A DNA stretch of 64,000 bases from Actinomadura madurae (GTDB lineage: Bacteria > Actinomycetota > Actinomycetes > Streptosporangiales > Streptosporangiaceae), in assembly GCF_900115095.1 (NCBI RefSeq), contig NZ_FOVH01000002.1:496001-560000 (forward strand). Direction: 5' to 3'. Positions 16,939-25,656 of this stretch are shown here, in pieces; positions within the stretch are counted from its first letter, which is position 1; every line of letters begins with the position of its first letter. The notes below the pieces were generated by a model. That model did not search any database and was not told the DNA's origin. It saw only the letters and a program-made list of their open reading frames with translations. The position numbers and the translations under genes were made by a program.

Positions 16939-17823
16939 GTGAGCAGAGTGCTCGTCACCGGAAGCGCGGGGCGGCTCGGCCGCAGCGTCGTCGCCATGCT
17001 GGCCGCCGCCGGGCACGAGGTGATCGGCGTCGACCCCGCTCCCGGCACCCCCCGGGACGCCGCCGACACCCTACCGGCCGACCTCACCGATCCCGGCGAG
17101 GCCTACTCGGTGGTCGCCCGCTTCCGGCCCGGCGCGGTCGTGCACCTCGCCGCCATCGCCGTCCCGTTCGGCCGGACGGACGCCACGACGTTCCGGGTGA
17201 ACACCCAGCTCGCCTTCAACGTCTGCGCGGCGGCGGTGGCGTTCGACGTGCCGAAGCTGGTCGTCGCCAGCAGCCCGACCGTGCTGGGCTACGGCGCGCC
17301 CGGCTGGACCCCGTCCTACCTGCCGCTGGACGAGGAGCACCCGACCCTGCCCTGGAACGCCTACGGCCTCTCGAAGGTCGTCGCCGAGGAGACCGTGCGG
17401 ACGTTCGCCCGCGCGGGCGGCGGCACGAGGACGGCCGCGTTCCGGCCGTGCTTCGTCGTCGCACCCGAGGAGTGGGAGGGCGCGCCGACCCAGTCGGGGC
17501 ACACGCTCCGCGAGCGGCTCGACCGGCCCGAGATCGGCGCCACCTCGCTGTTCAACTACATCGACGCCCGGGACGCCGGCGAGTTCGTCGGCGCGCTCCT
17601 CGCCCGGCTGCCGGAGCTGGAGCGCGACGGCGAGGTGTTCCTCGCCGGGGCCGGTGACGCGCTGGCGCGCGAACCGCTGGCGGAGCTGCTGCCCCGCTTC
17701 GTCCCGCAGGCCCGGGAACTCGCCGCCTCGCTCACCGGCACCGCCCCCGCCTTCTCCTCCGCCAAGGCCGGGCGGCTGCTCGGCTGGACCGCCAAGCGCA
17801 GCTGGCGCACCGAACTCGCCTGA
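16939..17823 (+). CDS. NAD-dependent epimerase/dehydratase-family protein (possible uronate dehydrogenase)
   Basis: A product of 294 residues, an extended short-chain dehydrogenase. It has an N-terminal TGSAGRLGRSV nucleotide-binding loop, then VHLAAIA, SSPTVLGYG, and the catalytic YGLSK (Tyr-x-x-x-Lys). GTG 16939 follows a GAGGAG site by 8 bp. It heads an operon with an enolase-superfamily dehydratase and a Gfo/Idh-PmoA fusion under LacI control. Uronate dehydrogenases have this fold, slightly shorter length and similar neighbours, so oxidation of a sugar or uronate to a lactone is a reasonable guess, not a proof. Confidence 0.8.
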   Translation: MSRVLVTGSAGRLGRSVVAMLAAAGHEVIGVDPAPGTPRDAADTLPADLTDPGEAYSVVARFRPGAVVHLAAIAVPFGRTDATTFRVNTQLAFNVCAAAVAFDVPKLVVASSPTVLGYGAPGWTPSYLPLDEEHPTLPWNAYGLSKVVAEETVRTFARAGGGTRTAAFRPCFVVAPEEWEGAPTQSGHTLRERLDRPEIGATSLFNYIDARDAGEFVGALLARLPELERDGEVFLAGAGDALAREPLAELLPRFVPQARELAASLTGTAPAFSSAKAGRLLGWTAKRSWRTELA

Positions 17824-17834
17824 AGGGCCTCCCC

Positions 17835-18887
17835 ATGATCAAAGACGTGTCGGTCGAGGCGCGGTCGGTGCCCCTGGCCCGGCCGTGGGGGCCGGACGTG
17901 CCCTGCAACCACGTCCTGTTCGTCGCGCTCACGCTGGACGACGGGCGGACGGGAACCGGGATCTGCTGGACGCCCCAGATCGGGGCGCACGCGGTCAGGG
18001 CGCTGCTGGAGCACGACGTCCGCGACGCCGTGATCGGGCTTCCGGCGCACCCCGGCGTCGTGTGGGACAGGCTGTCGGCCCATCTCGCGGAGGCGGGCCG
18101 GTCCGGCATCGTCCCGATCGCGATGGCCGGGGTGGATCTCGCGCTGTGGGACCTGGAGTGCGGCGGGCGCTCCCTGGTGGAGGTCCTCGGGGCGAGGCGC
18201 GAGAGCGTCCCGGTGTACGGCAGCGGCGTGAACCTCCACTACACGCTCGACGAGCTGACCGCCCAGGCCGCGCGGTGGGCGGACGCCGGGCACCCCGCCG
18301 TCAAGATCAAGGTCGGCCGGCCCGCGCTCGCCGAGGACGTCGAGCGCGTCGCCGCCGTCCGCGAGGTCATCGGCCCTGAGGTGGCGCTGATGGTCGACGC
18401 GAACCAGCGGTGGGACCTGCACCGGGCCCGGACCGCGCTGCGGGCGCTGGAGCCGTTCGACCTGTTCTGGATCGAGGAGCCGCTGCCGGCCGACGACCTC
18501 GCCGCCCACGCGGAGCTGCGCCGGAGCGTCGGCACGCCGGTCGCGGTCGGCGAGAACGTCGCCACCGCGCACGGCTTCCGCGACCTGCTGGCGTCCGGTG
18601 CCTGCGACGTGGTCCAGCCGAACCTCGTGCGGGTCGGCGGCGTCACCCCGTTCCTGCGCATCGCCGAGATCGCCCGCGTCTTCGACGTGCCGGTCTACCC
18701 GCACCTGCTCACCGAGCTGTCGGGGCAGCTGGCCCTCGCCCTGCACCATCCGGCGATGGTGGAGCTGGTGGAGGACGCCTCGCTCACCGGCCTCGGGCTG
18801 CTCGCCGAGCCGTCCCCGGTGGAGATCGCCGGCGCCGAGCTGCGGGCGACGGGCGCGCCGACGCGATGGGCGCGGGGGCCGCGGTGA
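17835..18887 (+). CDS. Enolase-superfamily sugar-acid dehydratase (mandelate racemase subgroup)
   Basis: A product of 350 residues with an N-terminal capping region and a C-terminal barrel. Active-site signatures are visible: KIKVG (KxK base), MVDANQ and IEEPLP and VGEN (Asp/Glu/Glu magnesium ligands), and a late YPHLL His. This set fits the mandelate-racemase subgroup, which includes galactonate, gluconate and other sugar-acid dehydratases. It follows the epimerase gene by 11 bp and overlaps the next gene (GTGA). Substrate specificity cannot be assigned from sequence alone. Confidence 0.88.
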   Translation: MIKDVSVEARSVPLARPWGPDVPCNHVLFVALTLDDGRTGTGICWTPQIGAHAVRALLEHDVRDAVIGLPAHPGVVWDRLSAHLAEAGRSGIVPIAMAGVDLALWDLECGGRSLVEVLGARRESVPVYGSGVNLHYTLDELTAQAARWADAGHPAVKIKVGRPALAEDVERVAAVREVIGPEVALMVDANQRWDLHRARTALRALEPFDLFWIEEPLPADDLAAHAELRRSVGTPVAVGENVATAHGFRDLLASGACDVVQPNLVRVGGVTPFLRIAEIARVFDVPVYPHLLTELSGQLALALHHPAMVELVEDASLTGLGLLAEPSPVEIAGAELRATGAPTRWARGPR

Positions 18888-20788
18888 GGCCGGTGCGGGT
18901 GGTCGTCGCCGGGGTCAACGGCTACGGGCGCCACCATCTGGAGAACGTCCGGCGCCTGGCCGCGGTGGGCCGGGCCGAGCCGGCGGGGGTGTGCGACCTC
19001 CGGCCGCCGGCGGGGCTCGGCGTGCCGGTCTCGGCGGACCTCCCCGCGCTGATCCGGGAGACCGGCGCCGAGATCGCGGTGATCGCCACGCCGATCCACA
19101 CCCATGCCCCGCTGGCGGTGGCCGCGCTCCGGGCCGGCGCGCACGTGCTGCTGGAGAAGCCGCCCGCGCCGTCGGCCGCGGAGTTCGAGGAGATCTCCGC
19201 CGCGGTGGCCGAGACGGGGCTCGCCTGCCAGGTCGGCTTCCAGTCGCTCGGCTCGGAGGCGGTCCGGGCCGCCCGGGACGTGCTCGGCGAGCCGGTCCGC
19301 GGCATCGGGGTGGCCGGGGCGTGGACGCGGCCGTTCGGCTACTACACCCGCTCGGCCTGGGCGGGCCGCCGGAGGCTGGACGGCGTCGACGTCATGGACG
19401 GCGCCCTCACGAACCCCTTCGCCCACGCGGTCGCCTCCGCGCTGGCCGTCGCCGGGGCGGACACGATGGACTCGGTCGCCGGCATCGAGCTGGAGCTCCA
19501 CCGCGCCAACGCGATCGAGTCCGACGACACCTCCAGCGCCCGGATCCGGCTGGCCGGCGGCGTGGTCGTCGCCGTCACCGTCTCGCTGTGCGCGGACCGG
19601 CGCACCGAGCCCTACCTCCACCTCCACGGCGCGACCCGGTCGGCCCGGCTGTTCTACACAGTCGACGAGATCGAGATGGACGGCGTCAGGACCGGCTTCG
19701 GCCGGGCCGACCTGCTCGAAAACCTCGTCACGCACGTCCGGGAGGGCACCGGCCTCCTGGTGCCGCTCGCGCGCACGGGCGGCTTCACCCGGCTGCTCGA
19801 CGCGATCCGGCTCGCCCCCGACCCGCGGCCGGTCGAGGGGCGGTTCGTCCGGACCGAGCCCGCGCGGCTGGTCCTGCCCGGCATCGAGGACCTGGCGGTC
19901 CGCGCGGCGCGGGAGCTGGCGACCCTCGGCGAACTGGGCTTCCCCGGCAGCCTCGGGTCGCTGTCCGAGCCGTGGCCCGAGACGGTGCTGAGGGTCGGCG
20001 GGCAGGAGGTCGCCACGTACGTCCAGCGCGGGGACCTGCAGGCCACCGACGCGCCGCGGCCCCACCTGCACCCGGTCCGCACCCTCGGCGGGACGGTCGT
20101 CACCGAGGTCCAGCCGGACGACCACGTGCACCACTTCGGCGCCGGCATCGCGATCGCCGACGTCGACGGGGTGAACTTCTGGGGCGGCTCCACCTACGTC
20201 CGCGGCGAGGGGCCGGCGATGCTCCGCGACCACGGGCGGCAGCGGCGGCGCACGCTCCGGCCGGCCGGCGGCGGCTACGAGGAGACCCTCGACTGGGTCG
20301 GCCCTGACGGCACCGTTCTCGCCGCCGAGCAGCGGACCCTCTCCGCGCGGCCCGTGACCGGCGCGTGGGCGCTCGACGTCGCGTTCACGCTGACCGGCCG
20401 GACAGGGCGGCCGCTCGTCCTGCAGAGCTCGGCGTGCAAGGGCCGGACCGGGGCGGGCTACGGCGGCTTCTTCTGGCGGGCGCCCAAGGACTCGGCCGGC
20501 CTGGAGGCCTTCACCGGCGAGGCGTCCGGCGAAGAGGCCGTGCACGGCAGCGTCACCCCGTGGCTGGCGCTGGCCTCGGACGCCTGGACCCTGGTGTTCG
20601 TCCAGACCGCCGGGCTCGACCCGTGGTTCGTGCGGGTCGCGCAGTACCCCGGCGTCGGCCCCGCCCTGGCGTGGGAGGAGCCGCTGACCGTCCCCGGGCG
20701 CCTGGACCGGGCGATCACCGTCGTCGTCGCCGACGGGCGGCTCACCCCGGACCGGGCCCGCGGCCTCGCCGGAGAGGCCGCCCTGTGA
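18884..20788 (+). CDS. Fusion of Gfo/Idh/MocA oxidoreductase with PmoA-like (DUF6807) domain
   Basis: A product of 634 residues. Residues 1-360 are a Gfo/Idh/MocA enzyme: VVVAGVNGYGRHH, IATPIHTHAPLAV, and LLEKPPAPS carrying the conserved Lys. Residues from about 375 onward match the PmoA/DUF6807 family (RPHLHPVRTLGGTVVTE, DDHVHHFG, GVNFWGGSTYV), a beta-rich domain rich in His. These two families are often neighbours in sugar loci; here they are one chain. GTG 18884 overlaps the upstream stop; an in-frame ATG at 18866 is possible. Convergent with the amidase gene 13 bp away. Confidence 0.85.
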   Translation: MRPVRVVVAGVNGYGRHHLENVRRLAAVGRAEPAGVCDLRPPAGLGVPVSADLPALIRETGAEIAVIATPIHTHAPLAVAALRAGAHVLLEKPPAPSAAEFEEISAAVAETGLACQVGFQSLGSEAVRAARDVLGEPVRGIGVAGAWTRPFGYYTRSAWAGRRRLDGVDVMDGALTNPFAHAVASALAVAGADTMDSVAGIELELHRANAIESDDTSSARIRLAGGVVVAVTVSLCADRRTEPYLHLHGATRSARLFYTVDEIEMDGVRTGFGRADLLENLVTHVREGTGLLVPLARTGGFTRLLDAIRLAPDPRPVEGRFVRTEPARLVLPGIEDLAVRAARELATLGELGFPGSLGSLSEPWPETVLRVGGQEVATYVQRGDLQATDAPRPHLHPVRTLGGTVVTEVQPDDHVHHFGAGIAIADVDGVNFWGGSTYVRGEGPAMLRDHGRQRRRTLRPAGGGYEETLDWVGPDGTVLAAEQRTLSARPVTGAWALDVAFTLTGRTGRPLVLQSSACKGRTGAGYGGFFWRAPKDSAGLEAFTGEASGEEAVHGSVTPWLALASDAWTLVFVQTAGLDPWFVRVAQYPGVGPALAWEEPLTVPGRLDRAITVVVADGRLTPDRARGLAGEAAL

Positions 20789-20801
20789 CGTGCCGCGCCG
20801 G

Positions 20802-21572
20802 TCAGCCCCTCTCGTCCGGGCCGACGGCCGGGCCGTGGTCGCCGCGGCGGCGGGGACCCGGCAGGCCGCTGCGGACGAACGGGGCCGGGCTCTCGGTGGT
20901 GAGCACCGCGCCGAGCGCGGCGCCGACCTCGTTGCGCAGCCGGGGCAGCTCGGCGTAGAGGGCGTCGCCGGGGCACTGGGTGGCGACGTAGTCGCGGTGC
21001 CCCACGATGGCGGCATGGGGGTCGAGGCCGTAGACGTCGCACAGCCAGGCGAGCGTCTGGACGAGCGACGTCCACAGGGCCGCCGTGGGAAGCGCCGTGA
21101 TGTAGGTGCCCTCGTTCTCGATGCCGAGGGTGTGGCCGTTGTGGTTCGCGGTCTGCGCGCCCATCACGTTGGCGCCCTGGCCGACGGCTTCGAGCGAGCG
21201 GTTGCGGCCTTCCATGACGTGGCCGCCGCGGCTGATGGTGAGCTGCTGGCCCGTGTCGGCCCACCCGTTGGTGTCCATGTGGAGGTCCTGGCAGTCGCGG
21301 GACAGCTGGAAGGCGTGGGCGAGGGAGTAGTCGGTGGAGTTCGGGAAGGCCATGTGGTGGACGACGAGGTGGTCGGGCGCGGCGATGATCTGCGCGGTGG
21401 ACGACGGCGGCCTGGCGCTCCACTCCGCCCGCGTGTAGACGCGCGGCGCGGCGAGGCCGCGGGCGGCGCGCGGGCGGGCGAGATCGGCCGTCCCGAGCAG
21501 GACGGCGCCGCCCGCGACGGCGCCCGCTCTGGTCAGGAAGGCGCGGCGGGCGAGGGGCGAGAGCTCGGACAT
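20802..21572 (-). CDS. Tat-exported N-acetylmuramoyl-L-alanine amidase / peptidoglycan-recognition protein
   Basis: A product of 256 residues. The twin-arginine signal (RRAFLTRAGAVAGG) spans residues 9-40. The type 2 amidase (PGRP) domain carries zinc-ligand candidates in LVVHHMAFP and GHRDYVATQCPGD. It should cleave the bond between muramic acid and L-Ala in wall peptidoglycan outside the cell. ATG 21572 follows GAGGAG. The Arg/Gly/Pro-rich 20-residue tail is probably disordered. Monocistronic, with a stem-loop and about 165 bp of non-coding DNA upstream. Confidence 0.9.
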   Translation of the reverse strand: MSELSPLARRAFLTRAGAVAGGAVLLGTADLARPRAARGLAAPRVYTRAEWSARPPSSTAQIIAAPDHLVVHHMAFPNSTDYSLAHAFQLSRDCQDLHMDTNGWADTGQQLTISRGGHVMEGRNRSLEAVGQGANVMGAQTANHNGHTLGIENEGTYITALPTAALWTSLVQTLAWLCDVYGLDPHAAIVGHRDYVATQCPGDALYAELPRLRNEVGAALGAVLTTESPAPFVRSGLPGPRRRGDHGPAVGPDERG

Positions 21573-21712
21573 GGCGGGGGGCTCCTCGGGTCGAACCGTG
21601 TTCTGCCGACCATGCCTAGTTGAGGAGCACCCGGGGGAACAGGTGAAAAGTGAGCAACCCGGGCGGCGTCCCGTTGGCACCTCGCAGGATCCGCGCTGCT
21701 CATCCGGGGGGC

Positions 21713-21732
21713 GCCGGGGCCGGAGCCCCGGC
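21713..21732. terminator. Terminator after the GroES-like gene
   Basis: GCCGGGGC-CGGA-GCCCCGGC, a perfect 8-bp stem with a 4-base loop, starts 5 bp past the stop of the minus-strand GroES-like gene. The remaining 140 bp to the amidase start hold nothing else recognisable apart from the amidase ribosome site. Confidence 0.6.
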
Positions 21733-21737
21733 CGCGG

Positions 21738-22058
21738 TCAGAGGTACAGGCCGGTGCCGTGCTCGGGACGTTCGCTGGCGATCGCGTGCAGGTCGCGCTC
21801 GCGCATGATGAGGTAATTCTCGCCCTGGATCTCCACCTCGTACTGGTCGCCGGGGTGGAACAGCACGCGGTCGCCGGGCTTGACGATCCGGACGTGGTGG
21901 CCGACCCCGCACACCTCGCCCCACACGAGGCGGTTCTCCTGCTCGACCGTCGCGGGGATGACGATCCCGCCCGTGCTGCGGCGCTCGCCGCTGTCCTTCT
22001 CTGTCTTGATCATGACCCGGTCGTGCGGCATCTGGACTTCGAACTTCGGCTCGGACAC
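21738..22058 (-). CDS. GroES-like co-chaperonin family protein
   Basis: A product of 106 residues resembling the Cpn10 fold: MPHDRVMIKTEKDS, a mobile-loop-like RRSTGGIVIPAT, then RLVWGEVCGVG, VKPGDRVLFHPGDQYEVEIQGENYLIMRERDLHAI (quoted in parts: KPGDRVLFHPGDQYEVEI and NYLIMRERDL). Actinobacteria carry this second GroES-like protein in addition to true GroES. No groEL is nearby. GTG 22058 has no ribosome site, but TAAACT lies exactly 7 bp upstream, pointing to a leaderless mRNA started within the end of the preceding gene. Confidence 0.75.
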   Translation of the reverse strand: MSEPKFEVQMPHDRVMIKTEKDSGERRSTGGIVIPATVEQENRLVWGEVCGVGHHVRIVKPGDRVLFHPGDQYEVEIQGENYLIMRERDLHAIASERPEHGTGLYL

Positions 22059-22068
22059 GCGGGCGAGT

Positions 22069-22977
22069 TTATCCGCCCGCGCGGACCAGGGCGTTCCACG
22101 CACCGGCGATGATCTCCGGCAGGGCGGAGCGGTCCGGCCGCCAGCCGAGGCCGGCCCGGATCGCGGTGGCGTCGCAGACCAGCACCGGCGCCTCGGGCCG
22201 GGCGGGCCGGCGGCGGGTGGGCACCGGCCGCCCGGTGACCTCCTCGACGGCGGCGACGACCTCGCGCACGGCCGCCCCGGCGCCGCTGCCGACGTTGTAG
22301 ACGCGGTCCTCGCCCGGCGCGACGGCCTCCACCGCCCGCACGTAGGCGGCGGCGAGATCGTCGACGTGCAGGTACTCGCGGACCGCCAGCCCGTCGCCGT
22401 TGACATCCAGGTGCGGGGCGCGGCCGGCGGCCACCGCGAGCGCCTTCGGGATCAGCCGGGTCTCGTCGGGGTCGACGCGCCCGTCCACCGAGCCGGCGAC
22501 GTTGAAGGTGCGCAGCACGACCGCGCCGATCGCGCCGGTCCGGGCGTGGAACCGGACGGCCTGCTCGGCGGCCAGCTTCGAGGCCCCGTACGGGCTGGCC
22601 GGAGCCGCGGGCTCGCTCTCGGGGATCGGCTGCCGCTCCGGGGTCCCGTACACGGCGGCGGTCGAGCCGAGCACGACCCGGTCCGTGTCCACGGCCTCCA
22701 GCAGGTTCACGGTCCCCTGGACGTTAGCGGTGAAATACCGCAGGGGCGCGTCGAACGACTCGCGGACGCGGGTGAGCGCCGCGAGGTGGCAGATCCCGTC
22801 ATAGGGGCCGCGCGGCAGCCCGTCCGGGACGAGGAGGTCGCCGTGGACGGGCCGGACCCCGTCCGGCACGCCGGCGGCCCGGCGCACCAGTCCGTCCACG
22901 TCGTGCCCGGCCGCGACCAGCCGCCGCCCCACCGCGTACCCGATGTATCCCGCCGCCCCCGTCACCAGCACCCGCAT
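22069..22977 (-). CDS. UDP-glucose 4-epimerase-like NAD-dependent epimerase
   Basis: A product of 302 residues: VLVTGAAGYIGYAV nucleotide loop, CHLAALT, STAAVYG, catalytic SPYGASKLAAE (Tyr-x-x-x-Lys), and REYLHVDDLAAAY, the usual GalE/RmlB-type blocks. It is a little shorter than classical GalE (about 330 residues). It probably interconverts a nucleotide sugar for wall polysaccharide. It lies 42 bp downstream of the secreted protease gene and 10 bp upstream of the GroES-like gene on the same strand. Confidence 0.85.
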   Translation of the reverse strand: MRVLVTGAAGYIGYAVGRRLVAAGHDVDGLVRRAAGVPDGVRPVHGDLLVPDGLPRGPYDGICHLAALTRVRESFDAPLRYFTANVQGTVNLLEAVDTDRVVLGSTAAVYGTPERQPIPESEPAAPASPYGASKLAAEQAVRFHARTGAIGAVVLRTFNVAGSVDGRVDPDETRLIPKALAVAAGRAPHLDVNGDGLAVREYLHVDDLAAAYVRAVEAVAPGEDRVYNVGSGAGAAVREVVAAVEEVTGRPVPTRRRPARPEAPVLVCDATAIRAGLGWRPDRSALPEIIAGAWNALVRAGG

Positions 22978-23019
22978 GGGGCCAGCATCCGGCCCCGGGC
23001 GCGGCGGGGCAAGGGCCGG

Positions 23020-23778
23020 TCAGGGCAGGGAGCCGAGCCGCGCGTAGACGCCGGGGTAGCCGGGCTCGCCGCAGCCGTAGCCCCAGGAGACCAGCCCGAC
23101 GACGCGTCCGCGCGCGACCAGCGGGCCGCCGCTGTCGAACTGGCAGGAGTCGGCGGTGTCCGATCCGGCGCACAGCATGTCGGACGGGTCGAACGCGTCG
23201 CCGTAGGCGCGCTCGCACGCCCGGTCGCCGGGGAGCGGCACGCGGGCCTCGCGCAGACGGGTGTTGAACAGGTCGTTCTCGGAGGTGAAGCCCCAGCCGG
23301 CGATCCGTCCCGTCCGGGCGTTCCCGGGCGCGCCGAGGGCGGCGACCGGACGGTCCACGCGCCGCGCCAGCGTGAGGACGGCGAGATCGTGGTGGCCGAC
23401 GGTCTCGCCCTTGAACGAGGTCTCCCGGTACTCGGGGTGCACGCGGACGGACGTCACCCCGACCGTCTCCCCGTCGGCGCCGACCAGGTCGTCCCGTCCG
23501 AAGGTGGCCGTCAGGACCCCCGGCACGGAGCGGAACATCGACACGCAGTGCCCCGCGGTGAGCAGCTTGTCGGGCTCGATCAGGACGCCGCCGCAGAACT
23601 GCCCGGACGGCCGGACGAGGAAGATCGGCGACCCGACCGCGGCCAGCCACGGGTACGCGGCGGTGCGCGCCGGGGTGCCGCCGACGACGGCGTGCGCGGG
23701 CGGCGTGGCGAGCATCGGGAGCAGCAGCGCGGCGGCGAGCAGGGCCGCGCCGAGGAGCCGGCGGGGGGTGACGGTCAT
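23020..23778 (-). CDS. Secreted trypsin-like protease with altered oxyanion residue
   Basis: A product of 252 residues. A signal peptide ends at APPAHA-type residues 25-30 (TPPAHA), and the next residues are VVGG, the mature N-terminus of S1 proteases, so no propeptide is present. Triad: His77 (LTAGHC), Asp131 (HHDLAVL), Ser216 (FDSGGPL). Asp210 occupies the trypsin-specificity position. The usual oxyanion-hole Gly in CQGDSGG is Phe214 here (CQFDSGG). The chain stops at GVYARLGSLP, lacking the usual C-terminal helix. Activity may be reduced or altered. Confidence 0.88.
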   Translation of the reverse strand: MTVTPRRLLGAALLAAALLLPMLATPPAHAVVGGTPARTAAYPWLAAVGSPIFLVRPSGQFCGGVLIEPDKLLTAGHCVSMFRSVPGVLTATFGRDDLVGADGETVGVTSVRVHPEYRETSFKGETVGHHDLAVLTLARRVDRPVAALGAPGNARTGRIAGWGFTSENDLFNTRLREARVPLPGDRACERAYGDAFDPSDMLCAGSDTADSCQFDSGGPLVARGRVVGLVSWGYGCGEPGYPGVYARLGSLP

Positions 23779-23795
23779 TGCGGCAATCTAAACGA

Positions 23796-24743
23796 TCAGC
23801 GGAGGGCCCGCACGCCCTTCCCCGGGGGAGGCGGCACGGCCGCCGGGTGCGGCTCCTCGTACCGGGGGAACAGCACCAGGGCGGCCAGCGCGAGCACGAA
23901 GCCGCCCGTCCGCAGTGCGAACGGCTCGGTCTCCTGCGGCCACCGCTCGCCGAACAGCACGGTGCTGCTGACGATCAGGTACGTCCGTCCGATGACGGTC
24001 AGCACCACCGCGACGATCGCGACGCGGCAGCGCTGCAGCGCGATCTGCAGCTGCCCCAGCGCGATGGCGGCGAGGCCGAGCGTCAGGTACGGGTAGGGGG
24101 ACTCCAAGACCGTCCGGACGCTCCCGGTCTCCTGGTAGACGATCGAGATGCCGCGGATGCCGGCCTCGGCGAGCCCGGCGCAGGCCCCAGCGCCGATCCC
24201 GTAGGCGACGCCGGCGAGCTTGCGGGCGTGCCGGCCGCCCGCGCGGCGGTCGCCGACCAGCCACACCAGCGCCGCGACGACCACCGCGGGGGCGCAGACG
24301 GCGATCATCGTCCACGGCCGGGCCAGCGTCCCGGCGAGGGTCGCGTCCGCGTGCGGCTCGCCCTCCTCGGTGGCCGACAGCCCGATCAGCACCGTCGCGA
24401 GGACGAACAGCGCGACGCTCGCCCACTCCCGGGCGCTGAGCCGCTCGCCGAGGAAGCGCACGGCGAACGCGACGAGGAACACCAGGCTGACGGCGAAGAT
24501 CGGCTGCGCGACGGCGAGGGGCACCGCGGAGAAGGCCACGACCTCGTGGCCGAGGCCGAGGAACAGCAGCAGGCCGCCGCCCAGCCAGACCGGGTTCGTC
24601 AGCATGAGGCGGGCGACGCGGAACGGGCGGCTGCCGCGCAGCGGCTCCATGCGGCGCGCGGAGATCCGGAAGACGAGGAAGGCGATGTAGTAGACGGTGG
24701 TGGCGAGCAGGGCGAGGGCGGCGTGACCCAGGTCGTGACCCAT
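23796..24743 (-). CDS. NIPA/EamA-type multi-pass transporter
   Basis: A product of 315 residues with about nine hydrophobic segments in the drug/metabolite-transporter pattern, starting ALALLATTVYYIAFLVF. The FRVARLMLTNPVWLGG and PLAVAQPIFAVSLVF segments resemble the DMT branch that includes NIPA magnesium-transporter-like proteins. The C-terminal tail is short and Pro-rich. ATG 24743 follows AGAGGT; longer in-frame starts lack a site. The substrate is not predictable. The gene lies 17 bp upstream of the protease gene on the same strand. Confidence 0.78.
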   Translation of the reverse strand: MGHDLGHAALALLATTVYYIAFLVFRISARRMEPLRGSRPFRVARLMLTNPVWLGGGLLLFLGLGHEVVAFSAVPLAVAQPIFAVSLVFLVAFAVRFLGERLSAREWASVALFVLATVLIGLSATEEGEPHADATLAGTLARPWTMIAVCAPAVVVAALVWLVGDRRAGGRHARKLAGVAYGIGAGACAGLAEAGIRGISIVYQETGSVRTVLESPYPYLTLGLAAIALGQLQIALQRCRVAIVAVVLTVIGRTYLIVSSTVLFGERWPQETEPFALRTGGFVLALAALVLFPRYEEPHPAAVPPPPGKGVRALR

Positions 24744-24865
24744 CGGGAAAGACCTCTCGGCGGACGGGGGCTGGGGTGGAGGCCGTTCGGCGCGCCATCG
24801 AACCGGCCCTGCCACCCTGCCCTGTCATCCCGCCCGTGACAAGACCGTGACCCTTGACTGAGTGA

Positions 24866-25633
24866 TCAGTCGTATTTACGGCCGGTAGTGGACGACAGCC
24901 GCGTCACCAGGCCGCGGGGCAGGAGGCGGCCGACGCCGACGATGGCCTTGTACTGCGGGCTCGGGACGCTGACCTGGACGCCGCGGCGCAGGTCGCGCAG
25001 CGCGGCGTTCACGACGTCGTCCTTGTCCAGCCACATGAACTTCGGGACGTCCGACATGTCCATCTGGGCGCGGTCGTGGAACTCGGTGCGCACGAAACCG
25101 GGGCACAGCGCCATCACCCGGACCCCGCCCCGCGACCGCGCGCCGATGTCGGCCGCGACGCCCTGGCTGAAGCTCACCACCCAGGCCTTGGACGCCCCAT
25201 AGGTGCCCCGCGTCGCGAACGCCGCGGCGGAGGAGACGTTGATGACGCCGCCGCGGCCCCGCTCCAGCATCCCCGGCAGGACGGCGTGCGTGAGCCGCAG
25301 CACGGCCTCGCAGTGCACCTTGAGCATGGTCAGCTCGTCCGACACGGGGACGTCGAGGAACACGCCCTTGTTGCCGAAGCCGGCGTTGTTGACGAGGAGG
25401 TCGACGCCGTCGCGGACGCGTTTCTCCGCCGCCGCGAGGCCGTCCTCGGCGGACAGGTCGGCGGGCAATGCCTCGGTGCGGACGGCGTACTTCTCGCGCA
25501 GGTCCGCGGCGGTGCGCTCCAGGCGCTCCGCGTCGCGGGCCAGCAGGACCAGGTCGAACCCGTCGGAGGCGAGGCGGCGGGCGAAGGCGGCACCGATCCC
25601 CGCGGTCGCGCCGGTGATGAAGGCGGTCGGCAT
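24866..25633 (-). CDS. Short-chain dehydrogenase/reductase
   Basis: A product of 255 residues: FITGATAGIGAAFARRLA cofactor loop, LLVNNAGFG, catalytic Ser in NVSSAAAF and YGASK (Tyr-x-x-x-Lys), and a CPGFVRTEF segment, all classical SDR features. It is encoded 23 bp after the flavin monooxygenase on the same strand, so the two probably act on the same ketone/alcohol substrates. The C-terminal SVPSPQYKAIVGVGRLLP region is of the type seen in actinobacterial lipid-related SDRs. Confidence 0.9.
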   Translation of the reverse strand: MPTAFITGATAGIGAAFARRLASDGFDLVLLARDAERLERTAADLREKYAVRTEALPADLSAEDGLAAAEKRVRDGVDLLVNNAGFGNKGVFLDVPVSDELTMLKVHCEAVLRLTHAVLPGMLERGRGGVINVSSAAAFATRGTYGASKAWVVSFSQGVAADIGARSRGGVRVMALCPGFVRTEFHDRAQMDMSDVPKFMWLDKDDVVNAALRDLRRGVQVSVPSPQYKAIVGVGRLLPRGLVTRLSSTTGRKYD

Positions 25634-25656
25634 GGCACAGAGCCTAGGCCGCCGCT

